A program made the translations under genes and the position numbers. Shown here in pieces: positions 1 through 11,446 of a DNA stretch of 23,056 nucleotides. Location of the stretch: assembly GCA_003427395.1 (NCBI GenBank), contig BFEA01000714.1, positions 447,491 through 470,546 on the forward strand, in the 5' to 3' direction. Origin of the DNA: Chara braunii. Its lineage: Eukaryota; Streptophyta; Charophyceae; Charales; Characeae. Numbering within the stretch: position 1 is the stretch's first letter; each line of letters begins with the position of its first letter. Under the pieces are notes generated by a model. It saw nothing but the letters and a program-made list of their open reading frames with translations, was not told the origin of the DNA and did not search any database.

Positions 1-4
<4 letters not shown>

Positions 5-38
<34 letters not shown>
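5..38. repeat. (AC)n microsatellite
   Basis: Uninterrupted AC dinucleotide run at the left edge of the window. The sequence from here to about 480 carries short overlapping reading frames on both strands that resemble nothing known, so I call no gene in it. Confidence 0.95.
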
Positions 39-40
<2 letters not shown>

Positions 41-479
41 TTCACATGCGACGAAGCCTCTTAGAAATCCCGCATTAGTCGTCTGCCTAGCTACTGGTCA
101 CTATGAGGCTTGGCATCCGCGAGAGAAAGTCTCGTGCGTTTTTTGGGACAACGACCGGTTGACGGGAGAGGGGGGGAAAGAAAGAAAAAAAGAAAAAAAT
201 GAACAAAAGAATGCAAAACAATAAAAGAAATGATTGTCGTCAGCACCATCAAAGGGGCTGCACTTTATTCTTCCAGTGAAATCACAAAGCCCCGCAACAC
301 CAAAATTATTCTTCGGAAATGAAAAGAGGTTGAGGCAGTTGGAGGTTCCAAAATATGTACCCTCCGCCAGTGGCATGATTTGCAGAACCTTCACTTTTTT
401 CGAACAGCTTCGAAAACTGGTCGCCAATCGATTCGGAAAAGCAACCCTACAGGTACTAGCGGTTTAATAATGACAATTG

Positions 480-2760
480 TCATCATAATGAAGTACAATA
501 TTGTTTATAGGAAGTGAGAGACAAAAAAAAAAAAAACTAAGTACATCAGTACTAAATCGATAACAATTTATTTTCCATCTCACCATCCAAGTTCATTCCT
601 TCCGATTATCCTCCTCCTCTCTCTTCTTCTTTTTGTCAGTTTCCCCTATCTGTTCATTCTCATTTTCCTTCATTCTTCTTTTTTATTTTTTTGCTTTCCT
701 TTTTTACCTTAATGTTAGAACTTAACCTACATGATTAGGATTCATGTCCAGGTACATAACATTAAAGTTAGGAAATATTAAGCAATTAAATAAATAAGTC
801 AATAAACCATTTAGGAAAATTTCATTGTGATTCAACAAAATAAATCCAAGCAAAATTAAATATGAAAAATATTTTATTTAAAAAATATATATATTCTATT
901 TGACGATATATATATATTTAAAAATTATTATTTCAATGTTCGTCAAATTATAAAATTTATAGTTTTATTTGACGAATTTTCATCTAGAAATGAGTTTTCC
1001 TTTCTGACTATATTTATTTGTTGAAAATGCAATAAAATGCAAGACGAATTTATGAAATGTTTTAATTACATGTTTATTCTATTGCAAGAAATATATTCTA
1101 ATTAAGATTGGATTTAACTATTTATGACTGTAAATCCTTACATAGAATAACAATCCAATTAATATAATTCATAAAATCATCATGAGTTTCGTTCTATTTT
1201 TATCATCCACTTCAAACAAGAAGGGATAACTCATTATAGGAATAATTTTTTTCAAGGAAGAGAAGAAAAATTAAAAGTGCAATGATATTTTTTTAGATGG
1301 AGTGAAAATTTTCATTTTAGAATGTAATTTAATTATAAAATAATTATTTAATTCTATGATTTTTTATGTTATTAAGTTTCTCTGATCAATGCTAGTGTTG
1401 TAGGTGAGAAAAAAAATTCAAACTAATGCATATATATCTATATATTTATATGATAATAGTGGAGGGGACAACTATATGTGAATATTACATAACAAAAAAA
1501 TGAAGAAAAATAGAGAAGGCTGACATCCTCATTAATTGATATTAACTCTCTCTCATGCCTCACACATTTCATGACCATCTTCTTAACTTATAATAAAAAT
1601 AATAATAAGAATAAAAATAATATTAATAATAATTACAATTCAAATGTTTATCGCAGAGTCAAAGTCTATCATTGTTTTTTCAATTGTTAATCTTAATATT
1701 TGAGCACCCAGGAACGACAAAAAATATTTATCCCCTTTTACTTATTCATTATGACTATAGCGGTCTGTTTAAATTTAACTATAGTATCAAAAGGACATTG
1801 CAAATTAGTTTTTATACAACTGTTTAGTTCAGTCATAACTCATCGCTGTCTTCAAGGTTATTCATAGAGAATGTTTTTATTTTTTGCAGTCTTTTAACAT
1901 ATTCGTACAACAACACATCAAAACCACACAAACTCATGCAACTCGTCAGGCACAAACATGCATAATTTCAAGATCCACAACCTTGTATGATGCTGCAACC
2001 AATAAAAATAACATGGAAAACCGCAATCAACTATTGGTAGTTAGTTTGTTGGAAAAACATCATTTTGTAATCCTTTCAATATTTTTTGTTTTCCCTTTTT
2101 CAATTCAAAGTGTGATTATTGTCCCTACCAGCTTGTATCATTGTTCAAACTTTCAACTGTATAAACGACAACAACAGTTGATTGCTGCAATCACTGACCG
2201 AGACTGTGATCAGTAATCAGTATTTGAGAAATTTGGATGCAGCGAATAGTAATCATTTGTATCCAGTAGTACTAACGACAATCAGAGGTACCCGCAATCA
2301 GTTAACGGTAATAGCTACAACTTGCAATTATCTGCTATAGGTTGTAACAGCGGTTGCCAATGACTACATTTACCTATAATGATCTATTATAACCACAAGA
2401 TGCACACTCCACAACCCTTGTCGCAACAACAAATTCGCAACTTGATATTGTATCAGTCCTAGTAGAGGTAAATATTACGGCATTTGTAGGTAAGTCTTTT
2501 TTTTTTCCCTCATTCTCTTCTCTTTTCCTTCTTTTTTACCTTCTCCTATGCTCTCAATCTTCATCATTTTATTTTATTTTATTTTTTCTCACCCTCTCAT
2601 GACTTTTCTCCTCCTTTCTTGCGTTATGCTCATTCATGTTTTTGTTACTATTGTCTTTCTCCGAATTACTAAATCAAACATATCTGATTGCAATTCTTGT
2701 CCATGAGCATGACATTACTTCGAAAAAAAAAAAANAAAAAAAAAAACACTAAAATAACAG
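480..2760. other. AT-rich gene-free block
   Basis: By eye this block is far richer in A and T than the rest of the window, with long A and T runs, TATATA tracts near 887-920 and 1430-1450, and AAT-type simple repeats near 1595-1635. No reading frame looks coding; the longest (1884-2216, 110 codons) has no recognisable motif. It ends near a poly-A run holding one ambiguous base at 2735. Confidence 0.7.
2723..2746 (+). repeat. poly-A run with one ambiguous base
   Basis: Run of A interrupted only by N at 2735. It could be the tail of a retrotransposed sequence lying to its left, but no target-site duplication or element body was recognised, so it is recorded only as a homopolymer. Confidence 0.8.
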
Positions 2761-3600
2761 TTTTAAGGCAATGACCCGGACCATTCTAACAACTACTTAT
2801 AACCGGATGATCATAAGATCTGGTTGAAGAGAAGTCTGACTATAATCACAAATCGAAAAAGGGTAATGAAACACGTAAAGCATGATCGTTTGCTTGTGTG
2901 GTTGGTGAAGAGTAAGGTAGTGATTATATTTCGTCAGATTTGTTGTACTTAACTCCAAGGGTTTGTGTGTGTATGTTTATGTTGTCTTATTTACTTCTCA
3001 TAAAAACACAAAAGAGGCATATGACTGTGTCAAACTATTTTATAAATTTATTATCGACCCGCCTGAAGGGTAAGTGCATATGAGCACAAACTAATTAAAC
3101 ACTCCACAAGCTGGTTGTCTATATGAGACCAGCAATGTTATTAAAAAATATTGAAAGGAACCACATGTGAGTTTTGAGCGGAGAGGGTGTCAGAGATGAC
3201 AAAAATAAAGAAATAGGAGCTCCAACTAGTACGGAAGATATAACAAAGGGGAAAATTTGATGTCTTGCAACTTCTGACATCGGTCTAAGGAAGCACGATG
3301 CTTATATTTCCCCCTCTACTTGTATGAATCTAGCCTGCTCCATCGAGCTGATTCACAATAATAATAATAATAACTAGAAAAAACAAATGAGAAAAATAAA
3401 AACTCAAAGAAATCTTACTTTGTGTCTCGAGTTTTTCAAATATTCACTCTCTCGTGGCTCAGGTTCATTAATTGAAAGCTGGTGCAACCAAAAGACCACT
3501 GTAGCAACCGCAGAGAGATTCTGACAACTCGAGCACAAGATCTCGAACTTATATCCGAAGTGCAAATGTCACCCGACTACCAGATAATAGTATAGCATGT
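2761..3600. other. intergenic, nothing recognised
   Basis: Mixed-composition sequence with a short AAT repeat at about 3356-3372. No gene, RNA gene or repeat structure could be supported. Confidence 0.5.
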
Positions 3601-4860
3601 AAGTTCTCCTTCCTTCCGTACTACTCGTTTTCTTCTTTTCTTTCCCATACCACTCGTTTTTTTATCTCCCCCGTATTTAATCCTTGATATGAATGTATAC
3701 ATGCTACTTTGCACGTTGGGTACAAACAAAAATTAGAGAAAGGAGTTCACCTGTCCCCTCTTTGTCGTTTTATCTCATTCCCCGCTTGCTATTTTTTTTG
3801 TCTTTTTCACAATTTTTTTTCCTTCTCTCTCCCTTCGTCCCTCCTTTTTGCCGTCACTTGCTCACTCTCGATCGTATTCCTACTCTTTATCATGGTTACT
3901 GGTTGTTTGCGCTAGCTCGAGATCTTGTTATACTCTTTCTTCCTCACGTCCTTCCGCCTGTTCGTTTTTCATGATTGATCGTTTGATTTGGTGAATGAAT
4001 GTATCAAGCTACATTCCACAATCGGGTACATTTAAAATGAGGATGTGTTGTGTTGGGGGGAAACCTGTCGTAATGGTCTTGAATCTCGTTACCTCATTCC
4101 TTTCCGTGATTCTGTTTTCCTTTTATTTTCCTTCTTGTTTTTATTTTTCTCTCTATCATGTTTTCCTACCCCATGCTTTAACTTGTAACATCGCTTCGCC
4201 TTCTCAAAATCTCGTTTGCACTTTCTTTTATTGCTACCTTACTCATATTTGTTTTTCACATTAATGATTGTTCTCATTCTCATGTCTACTATTTTAGGTT
4301 CATGCCAGTGTCCGCTCTCACGCTTGTTTTCATACTCGGGCTCATAAGTGTGCTTGATGATACCCTGTATGCTTGTGCCTTTTGCTATTGGCGCTCACTA
4401 TTCACTAGCGCGCGCTCAAGCGTGTTTTCACTATCACATTAGCATTTGTTTTTCATTAGATTTTATTTGCACTCGTCGTTCATGCTCGTTATCGTCTCCG
4501 CACTTGCTCACGCTTACTTGCTAGTGACCCTTCTCGTTTGCTTACTCGGTCTCGTTCACAATCGCACTTTAGCCTCCACTTTCCTTCGTGTCAGTGTTCA
4601 TTGTGCCTTCTCTTACTTTCCATCTTGACTTTTCGTTTTCTTGCACACTATCGCACTCACAACCACTTACACTTGCGTTGGAGTGATCGGTATTTTGCTA
4701 GTTTTCACGCTAGCTTCCGCTTTCTCGCCTCAGCTCCAACTTGCGCTTTCTCTCTCGTTTCCTTCTCATTTCTGACGAAAACGCTTGTACTTTCTCTCTC
4801 TAACTGCATCGCTCTCCTTACTACTCTTAAATCGAATCGATCACGGTAGTGATTCCTCCA
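3601..4860. other. pyrimidine-rich (CT-rich) tract on + strand
   Basis: The + strand is strongly biased to T and C for over 1.2 kb, with many CTC, TTCT and ACTCGC-type words but no regular period. Reading frames here (for example 3693-3974 and 4538-4849) are long only because the composition avoids stop codons; their Ser/Phe/Leu/Cys-rich translations match no family I know. Confidence 0.6.
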
Positions 4861-6180
4861 TCAACGATAATTGATTTTTTTGCATTTGAGTCTCGACAGT
4901 GTAGTAGTCGAGGTGCAGAAAAAAACAGAGCAACTAAGATCTTCTGCATCTTTTTCAAAAAAACATGTATGGATCCAGATGCTATGACCAATTTGTGCAA
5001 CAAAACTTAGTTTTTTAAGCAAAAGTAATTGATATAAATTATGACTTATGTCAATGCACGACTGAATCTACCTCGTAGTGTGAGGTAGGTTCATTATGGT
5101 TAGTAAAATTTTTCGCATGAAAAAAACTAAACCAAGACTATGCATCTACCAGAATCTTGCAATCTCATTTTTCACATTTTACTGGGCGACAAAATTGTGT
5201 CATCTTTCAATAATTAGCACGACCTTCCTTTTTCCATATGCTTAATGAATCTCCTTCACAACTCATGTGGTTCGAATCCCGGCTGACCATAGGCGGACTG
5301 AAATAGTGGTTGGATGAACTTCAATTCCTTACTAAACAGAACCGATACAGAAATATGATGAACTCGTTTCCTATATCCTTTGCTTGACGATGCGCATCGG
5401 AACGTACCGGACCCGCTCCCACTTCGGGGAGAGGAGGAGCAGACTAATTATAAATGAAGGTTCAAACTTAGTCTACCTAGTGAAACGAACCACTGACCCA
5501 TTTCAATGATAGGATCAGACCAATTTTTGACTGTTGCAGCCCGTCACGATAGGCAAACATGTTTTTTTGGTTACCCATACGACCGGTGTATTTTGTTAAT
5601 TTTTAACCCATTCTCTAGTCTACGGCGGAGCGAACTGTCGATTTTTATGTTGATGAGTTCGACTGCCGCAAACTCGAACTGAACTAATTTACTTCGTCGT
5701 ATTGTTCCCCGACATCTGATCGGAAGTAGTACGTTGAAGGGGAAAAAAAAAAAGATTTGGACGTGATCATGGTCATATACATTCGGGAAAATACTAATGT
5801 GATCATGTTGTTAGTAAGCGCCGTCAGTGAGTGCCTTCCCTTAGAACGTGGAGGACGCTCTACCTTGCTGGCAAGACACACAAAAAAAAAACAATATTGT
5901 TTTTTTTTTTTTTGCTGCCGTGCTTTATGGTCGTTTATCCCCCTATTGGGCCTGCTAAGGTTTTCCATAAATTCAGAAAGACAATTTTTTTGCCTGGGCG
6001 GGGTACTGGTGGTTTAACCATTTTCGTAATCTACGCGTGCTGTGACAGTCTGCGTGACAATTTAACTATCTCCACCTTAGTGGTCGAGAAATCTGTCTCA
6101 TGATGTGGCGCTAAAGTGCTCTTACTCTTTACTTTATACTGGTTCTGTCATGGTAGCCGGCGTTGACGTTGTGTTGACTG
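4861..6180. other. intergenic, nothing recognised
   Basis: No coding signal. There is a small hairpin near 5070-5090 (CTACCTC paired with GAGGTAG) and two homopolymer stretches near 5742-5754 and 5881-5912. A tRNA B-box-like word lies at 5269-5279 but has no tRNA fold around it. Confidence 0.5.
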
Positions 6181-6226
6181 CAAAAACATGGGCAAATACC
6201 CTTGTAAGGGTAGTTGGTCCCACGAA

Positions 6227-6353
6227 GGGTTGGGCTACCAAGGGATCACTTCGTGTTTGCAACCGTGGTACTATTTGAAAACCGAGTCCCACGGGCCTAA
6301 GGTACCATTATGGACGAATATGACGGGTTGGGGTACCGAAGGATCACTCTGTG
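6227..6353 (+). repeat. two related 29-bp units upstream of eL32
   Basis: Units at 6227-6255 and 6325-6353 match at about 24 of 29 positions and start 98 bp apart; each has GGGTTGGG near its start and GGATCACT near its end. They lie 355-480 bp before the eL32 start codon. TGGGCT at 6230-6235 also resembles the plant site II element (TGGGCY) common in ribosomal-protein promoters, but a six-base match is weak evidence. Confidence 0.45.
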
Positions 6354-6564
6354 ACCTTGAGGATGTGCGAAGAGGGGGTCCCAGGCTCCGTTTTGGGGGG
6401 GTACTCCAGTTGGGGTGTGCGCGTCAAGGGTTCAAGGCGTCATTTTCGGGGAAGGCTCTTGCAGAACGAAAAGACCCATACAATTTCGACGGGCCGGAGG
6501 CCGCGAAAGAGGCAGCGCCAGGGCACATCGACTGACTGGATGGCGGGGAGCGATCAGGAATGCT

Positions 6565-6707
6565 GATTGAAAACTACTGGCGAGCACTTACCCGATCTCT
6601 TTCCCTCCGCCGCTTGTTTCCTGTACCATTGCGCTCCTCCGTCGCCGAGCCGGACTCCGTCGGCCGGCAGTCGTACTTTCTCTCAGCCGCGTCCATCCAT
6701 CGCCAAG
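6565..6707 (+). promoter_or_regulatory. eL32 5' leader / proximal promoter region
   Basis: This stretch directly precedes the eL32 ATG and contains a pyrimidine-rich run (about 6595-6620) of the kind often near ribosomal-protein transcript starts. The transcription start cannot be fixed from sequence. The region is supported as functional or ancestral mainly because it was duplicated together with exon 1 into intron 1 (see 7193-7430). Confidence 0.4.
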
Positions 6708-6797
6708 ATGGTGAATCCCTTAGTGAGGAGGAAGATCGTGAAGAAGAGGACGAAGAAGTTCATTCGTCCTCAATCCGACAGGAAGATATGTGTGAAG
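6708..6797 (+). CDS. RPL32: eL32 exon 1 (coding part)
   Basis: Encodes residues 1-30, beginning [18 protein letters not shown] and ending ICVK. It is followed immediately by a consensus 5' splice site GTAAGT at 6798-6803. Continuing the frame past this site loses all similarity to eL32, which confirms the boundary. Confidence 0.95.
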
Positions 6798-9700
6798 GTA
6801 AGTGTTCACTATACTGTCCACGCCCTCTATTGTCATGCATGCATGTCTTTCGTCGGTGGTTCCGTCGGGGGGGTGAGTGAGGAGCGGGGAAAGGGGAAAG
6901 CTGAAAGACAGGTGCGTGAGGAGAGAGCGAGGAGAGGAAGGGAGGAAGGGGAAGTGGAGGGGAAGAGAGGGAGGAGAAAGAACTGCGGAGGGACATGTAC
7001 ACGGACAGAAGTATCCAGGAAGAAGAGTAGGGGATAGGACATGGGGGCGCAAAGTATGCAGGAAGAAGAGGATGGGCATGCGAAAGAGGTGCAAGGAGGG
7101 TGAGACCGAACAGGTAGTGAGGAACTGGGAACAGTACGTGGGTATGTATGCAGGAAGAGGAGTAGGGGATAGGACAAGGGGACGCTAACCATCATTGATC
7201 ATACCGGCGAGGATTTGCCGGATCTATTCCTACACGTCTGACTATTCTTTCGCGATTCCCTCGCATCTCTCTGTGGGGCCGTGCGTGGTCGGCGGGCAAT
7301 CCTACTTCGTTGCGTCCATCTATGAAGAAGACGGTGCTGCCGTCTATGAGGCGAAAGACTGGAGAGAGGACAAAAGCTTTTTCGCCCCCATGCCATCATA
7401 TCGCTGCCCTCTGTATCATCATATACTCACGTATAATACGGTTGGTAGCGCAGTTCACGGAGGAAGGAGAGGGAGGTGGAGAAGAAGATGGAGGTAGCCC
7501 CGTGTGGAGCGAGAGAAGGAGAGCGCGTACAACAAAGTGGGAACTCAGAGGCGGAAAGCGAGGGAAAAGAGCAGGAGACGTAGACGTATGACCGTGGTAG
7601 GGTTTTGATGAAGGTAAACGGTGGGAGAGTAGAAGGCAGGCGCTGTGAGAAACCTGGAAAGAGGGAGATGTATGGACGAGTTGGGAAAAGGGATTGGAGA
7701 GGGGGACACGGGGCTCGGCAGCCGAGAGTGGGAAGAGGACGGAGGAGAGGCAGCGGTGCTTGTGGGTAGAAGCATGGTAGGGGGACAGGTATAGCAATGA
7801 CACAGGAAATTCGCATCGGAGAGCTGGAGAGATAGAGGCGAGAGTTCGAATACTGAGCAGTACTGACGAGCTCATGGTTGGGGAATGGACTCCGTGGTAA
7901 AACTGCGACCAGGCGTCCTCAACCTGGAAGGTCTCTGTGACTGAAGCCCGCGGGGAATAGGATCGAAGGGGAATCGATTTGCAGGGTGGAAAGGTGAATA
8001 GACGAAACTATTGAAACGAAATGCGAATGAACGGAACGCCTATTACGAGAAATCGTGAAACTACCATGGTGCTGATGGCCTGGTGCATATTTAGCTCGGC
8101 GGCGGAGAAGACGACGTCCTAGCACTTGCAATCGGTTAGAGTGGATGAAATTTATGATGGGCGCTAGTTTTGTATGTTGTTTGTCTTCTCCAAGATGGAA
8201 TACAGTCGATCAAGGTCGAGGCTTCGCAGACAGACTTGAAAGCTGGGCTTGGAAGTGTATCGCTCGTGGAGGGTTCTTTTTAGGGTTTTGGCTTTATTCT
8301 TTTTCGAGGTGCTCGGGGGTGTAGAATCGCGACGTGAACAAAGTGCGCTGGCCCAGCCTCTGTGATCTTCGCTCAGTATTAGAAGCTTCTCTTGTCTACT
8401 GCCGTAGTTGAAATGGGTAAATTTTGTTGTGCAAACAAGTGATCATTGTAGGGTGCGCTTTTGTGGTAGCAGCCTAAGCTCTCTTAACGGTATCGTATTT
8501 GTGTAATGATGCGCTTCATGTTTCTTCAATTGTTCTGTCAAAGAATGCTCGAATGCGGTGATGCCCTCGTTGTTCTATTCCGTTCGTCCGTCGTGGATTT
8601 CCTCCATGGGACTGCCATTTCCACCTCTGCGGTGGAAAGTGCTCTGTACATTGCTTGAGAGTGTGGTGGGAATATGAGAAGTACATTGCTTGAGAGTTTG
8701 ATGGAAATACGAGTAGGGAGTCCTGACGAGTCTGCTTTGGCTATTTGTTCTGTGTTCTTATGGGGTCCGTTTCACACTGGCAGCCAAACTGGAGGAAGCC
8801 GAAGGGTATCGATTCCCGCGTTCGGCGTAGGTTCAAGGGAACGACGTTGATGCCAAATATTGGTTATGGGTCGAACAAGAAGACGAGGCATATCCTTCCC
8901 AACGGTTTCAAGAAGTTTGTCGTCAACAACGTCAAGGAGCTGGACGTTCTTCTCATGCACAACAGGTTAGTGTTTGGAGCAGGTTTCTTTTCTTTTTTGC
9001 ATTCCCTACGAGCGCTGTTTTTCGTTTTGTATTTCCTGTGACCACGCGCTCGGAAGTAATCGAGCGTCTCTTGGTGGTCGGCTCGCTGTCGTCTTTTGTC
9101 TCGCTGTGTTGTGCCACCTCCCCCATGCTATGTCTGCGTCATTCAGCCGTTTCTTCCAGAAGTTAAGGTCCCGAAGAGCGACGAGTGCAGCTGTGTGAAA
9201 ACGTCTGAGATGACGGCGTGCGATGTCGGTTTCTCTCCAGTCGAAAGTGGACGTCTTCTTTTGCTTGACTAATGTCTTCGTTTCACGTGATGCTGAGCTT
9301 TCGTAGGCCGTGCGCTCAGGCGTCCTTCCGGGAAACCGTAAAGATAACTGTAGACTGTTAAGAGCCAAAGGAGCCTTCTTTTGAGTAGCTCGGGAATGTT
9401 TCCAGTTACGCCTGTTGTTGGGGTCGCTTCCTTTCGGCTATAACGGTGGCTGGTTTAGCGGAGAACGCACATGAACCAAAAAGAAAGAAGCTCGCGGAAT
9501 GAAACCGAAGAAGACACAGGGCAACCCTAAAATGATGCCTAGGGTGTTTCCGGAAAGCTGAACCAAGAAGGATATAATGAGAAGGTAAGTATGATTGGTT
9601 TTGATTGTTGTATTGCAACGTCGATTTCGAAAATGCTAAACAAATTACAGAAAAAAAAATAGAGGATGAAGGTACGAGTGCGTTCTCCGTAGTTTGGAGG

Positions 9701-10658
9701 GTCGACAAGTCTTTTGGGGATTGAAATCTCTTCTCGCAGCCGAGGAAGGAAAGACATTATGGAACTGAATGTATACAGAAATTGTACGTGCGGACGCTAT
9801 TTAAAGCGTGAACCCTAAATCCCCTAATGTGGATGCGAAGCTTACAGTAACAAACCGTTTGTCATGTGCTGCGATATTTAAAACAGTGGGTTGGGACTGA
9901 CGAATTGGTTGCCGTGGGGGGTATTACAAGCGGTCCTCACTGAAACAGCTCTCTCGCGCGGGTTGTTTGCGGAAAATTTATTTGGCATTTTCATTTTTTT
10001 GCACGGCAGCATATTTGGCATTTTCATTTTTCTGCACGTCAGCAATGGGTGTCGTCTGTTTTTTTCGGAGTAGAACAGAACATCTAAAGAATTCTACTGC
10101 CACCACCAGTGTGGCAGGCATATGTTAAGTGGTCTAGCAGTCATCGAAAGTCATCCACAAACGTAATGGGATGTGTGCTCTTGAGCTTCATGGTTCAAAG
10201 AATTGTCGTCAAAACACTCAGTATACCTACAGTTGTGGTAAATGTGAAATGGGCAGCCTCGTATCGAAAGGGTAGATGGAGGAAGGGTCGTTATTTTGAT
10301 GTAATGGGGTTGTTCCTTTCCCAGCCCAGTCGTTCTCTGATCCGCGTCGTCGGTAGGGTGGTGCGCCTTCTGCAGGTTGGGAAATTGTGTTAACTGGCTC
10401 AGTCTGCCTTGTGTCCTGTTGCCCCCTGCTCCTTGGCGTATGCGATGGGTTGAACTTAGGACTACCGCGTTAGTCGTTGTACATAATAACTGATGACATC
10501 TGCTTTTGGCTGTCGCCCTATTCTGCAGGGTGTTTTGTGCCGAGATCGCTCACGGTGTTTCCACTCTCAAGAGGAAGGCCATTGTGGAGAGGGCAGCCCA
10601 GTTGAACATCAGAGTGTCGAATGGAAGAGCTCGTCTCCGCAGCCAGGAGGACGAGTAA
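6708..10658 (+). CDS. RPL32: Cytosolic 60S ribosomal protein eL32 (RPL32), three exons
   Basis: eL32 is a structural protein of the large cytosolic ribosomal subunit. Joining 6708-6797, 8784-8965 and 10529-10658 gives exactly 133 residues, the usual plant length. Recognisable blocks in order are [15 protein letters not shown] (residues 13-27), [17 protein letters not shown] (33-49), [14 protein letters not shown] (53-66), [10 protein letters not shown] (68-77), CAEIAH (94-99), [10 protein letters not shown] (107-116) and the C-terminal RLRSQEDE (126-133). Both introns start with GT and end with AG: intron 1 is 6798-8783 (phase 0), intron 2 is 8966-10528 (phase 2, splitting Arg91). The ATG at 6708 gives the family-length N-terminus. 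Basic residues dominate, as expected for rRNA contact. No clear AATAAA follows the stop. The gene looks intact and expressed; the intron positions are inferred from sequence, not transcripts. Confidence 0.97.
7011..7185 (+). repeat. 40-bp direct repeat pair in purine-rich part of intron 1
   Basis: Units 7011-7050 and 7146-7185 match at about 36 of 40 positions; both contain GAGTAGGGGATAGGACA. A partial third unit begins near 7054. The surrounding sequence (about 6870-7190) is strongly purine-rich on +, which creates long but meaningless Pro/Ser-rich reading frames on the opposite strand. Confidence 0.75.
7193..7430 (+). pseudogene. decayed duplicate of eL32 5' leader and exon 1, inside intron 1
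   Basis: This segment aligns with 6565-6840. The clearest parts are GCGAG/GATCT words near 7207-7219 (compare 6580-6599), a leader block at about 7288-7307 matching 6658-6677, the shared GCGTCCATC at 7312-7320, and an exon-like 60 bases at 7331-7390. Translated, those 60 bases read [20 protein letters not shown], against [20 protein letters not shown] in the real exon. The start codon is ACG instead of ATG, one codon is missing, and the region holding the 5' splice site is deleted, so it cannot serve as an alternative first exon. The two copies lie 628 bp apart, suggesting an old tandem duplication of about 0.63 kb. Confidence 0.8.
7431..8640. other. eL32 intron 1, middle part
   Basis: Purine-rich on + until about 7870, in keeping with the second half of the tandem-duplicated 0.63-kb unit; mixed sequence after that. 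I found no intronic snoRNA with paired C and D boxes and no independent gene. Confidence 0.5.
8646..8715 (+). repeat. 35-bp two-copy tandem duplication
   Basis: Adjacent units 8646-8680 and 8681-8715, both starting GTACATTGCTTGAGAGT, with a few substitutions. Located near the 3' end of eL32 intron 1. Confidence 0.85.
8784..8965 (+). CDS. RPL32: eL32 exon 2
   Basis: Encodes residues 31-90 plus two bases of Arg91, from PNWRKPKG to LLMHN. The 3' splice site is CAG at 8781-8783. The 5' splice site is GTTAGT at 8966-8971, a slightly weaker variant of the consensus. This is the most conserved part of the protein. Confidence 0.95.
8972..10500. other. eL32 intron 2 body
   Basis: No coding frame with recognisable content and no clear hosted RNA gene. 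Apart from the 33-bp duplication at 9979-10044 nothing structured was seen. Confidence 0.5.
9979..10044 (+). repeat. 33-bp two-copy tandem duplication
   Basis: Units 9979-10011 and 10012-10044 are nearly identical (TATTTGGCATTTTCATTTTT start, GCA end, two differences seen). Located in eL32 intron 2. Confidence 0.85.
10529..10658 (+). CDS. RPL32: eL32 exon 3 (to stop codon)
   Basis: Completes Arg91 and encodes residues 92-133 followed by TAA at 10656-10658. The acceptor is TTCTGCAG ending at 10528, with a pyrimidine-rich tract before it and a plausible branch point (ACTGATG) at about 10488-10494. Confidence 0.95.
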
Positions 10659-11440
10659 AGAGGGATCACTGTGGGCGCTGTGTAGCTTCTACCTCTTTTT
10701 CCTTGTACTCGACGTACGTCAAGCAACTTAGCTCTTCCTCGAAGACAAGGGAAGATTCTCTATCGCGTATGTGCGAGGGAGTAGATAGAATGTGTATGGG
10801 ACAATGGGCTCGTCTTCTTGTCGCTCGGTCGGACAAGCTGGAAAGTCTGCGACTCTTTCGCGGGATGCTTGCTTGGGAAAACCGTTGGTAATGGAGAGAG
10901 AGCTGGGGTTTCATGAGGTACTCTGATTTTCTGGTTTAGTGCTGCTGAAGGTTGTGCTAGGCTAGCAGAGAATTCCTCGAGTAATGAAGCGGACAGGGCG
11001 CCATATCGGCGACTTCTGGGAGTTTGATCCTCGTACAATACGTATTGGAAACTAAGTTGTTGGGGTCAGAAGCCAAGCTTTCGGTATCTTGAACTCGTCA
11101 GAATTTTGGATACGGAGTTACAATTTTTCCTCGGGATCAATATGGACCGTGTGTGTCCTTGAGCACAATTTGTCGTGGTTGCTCAAATCTCTGCTTCGCT
11201 TGGAAGTCTCCGGGGGTGCTCTCTTGTCTACACTTTTTTGGCTACGGCAGCAACATCTGCTCTCTCGGTGTTGAGCTGTTTTCCCAACCAGTCTGTTCCT
11301 ATTGTACATCGCCGCCTCGTTTGTTGTTTTGCCAGCGTGGTACTTCAACCCTATGTTCTTCCCACGAAAAGAACGCCACGTCGATATAGCTGCAAAATTC
11401 TGACCAAATGCACCGTATCCTCTTTTTGACCAGCCAGATA
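10659..11440. other. downstream of eL32, nothing recognised
   Basis: Contains the presumed eL32 3' UTR and intergenic DNA. No canonical AATAAA signal was noticed close to the stop. Reading frames here are short and overlap on both strands without recognisable motifs. Confidence 0.5.
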
Positions 11441-11446
11441 CATCAA

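Noticed and set aside
5268-5285. tRNA-like B box (GGTTCGAATCC)
   Set aside because: The T-stem does not pair, and no A box, anticodon arm or acceptor stem is found at the right distance upstream.
6720-7875. Long Pro/Ser-rich minus-strand reading frames
   Set aside because: They are complements of the purine-rich eL32 intron 1 and overlap its exon 1; no family resemblance.
6798-10528. snoRNA hosted in eL32 introns
   Set aside because: Isolated TGATGA-like words occur (7606, 10491), but none is paired with a suitably spaced CTGA and terminal stem. H/ACA types cannot be judged by eye.
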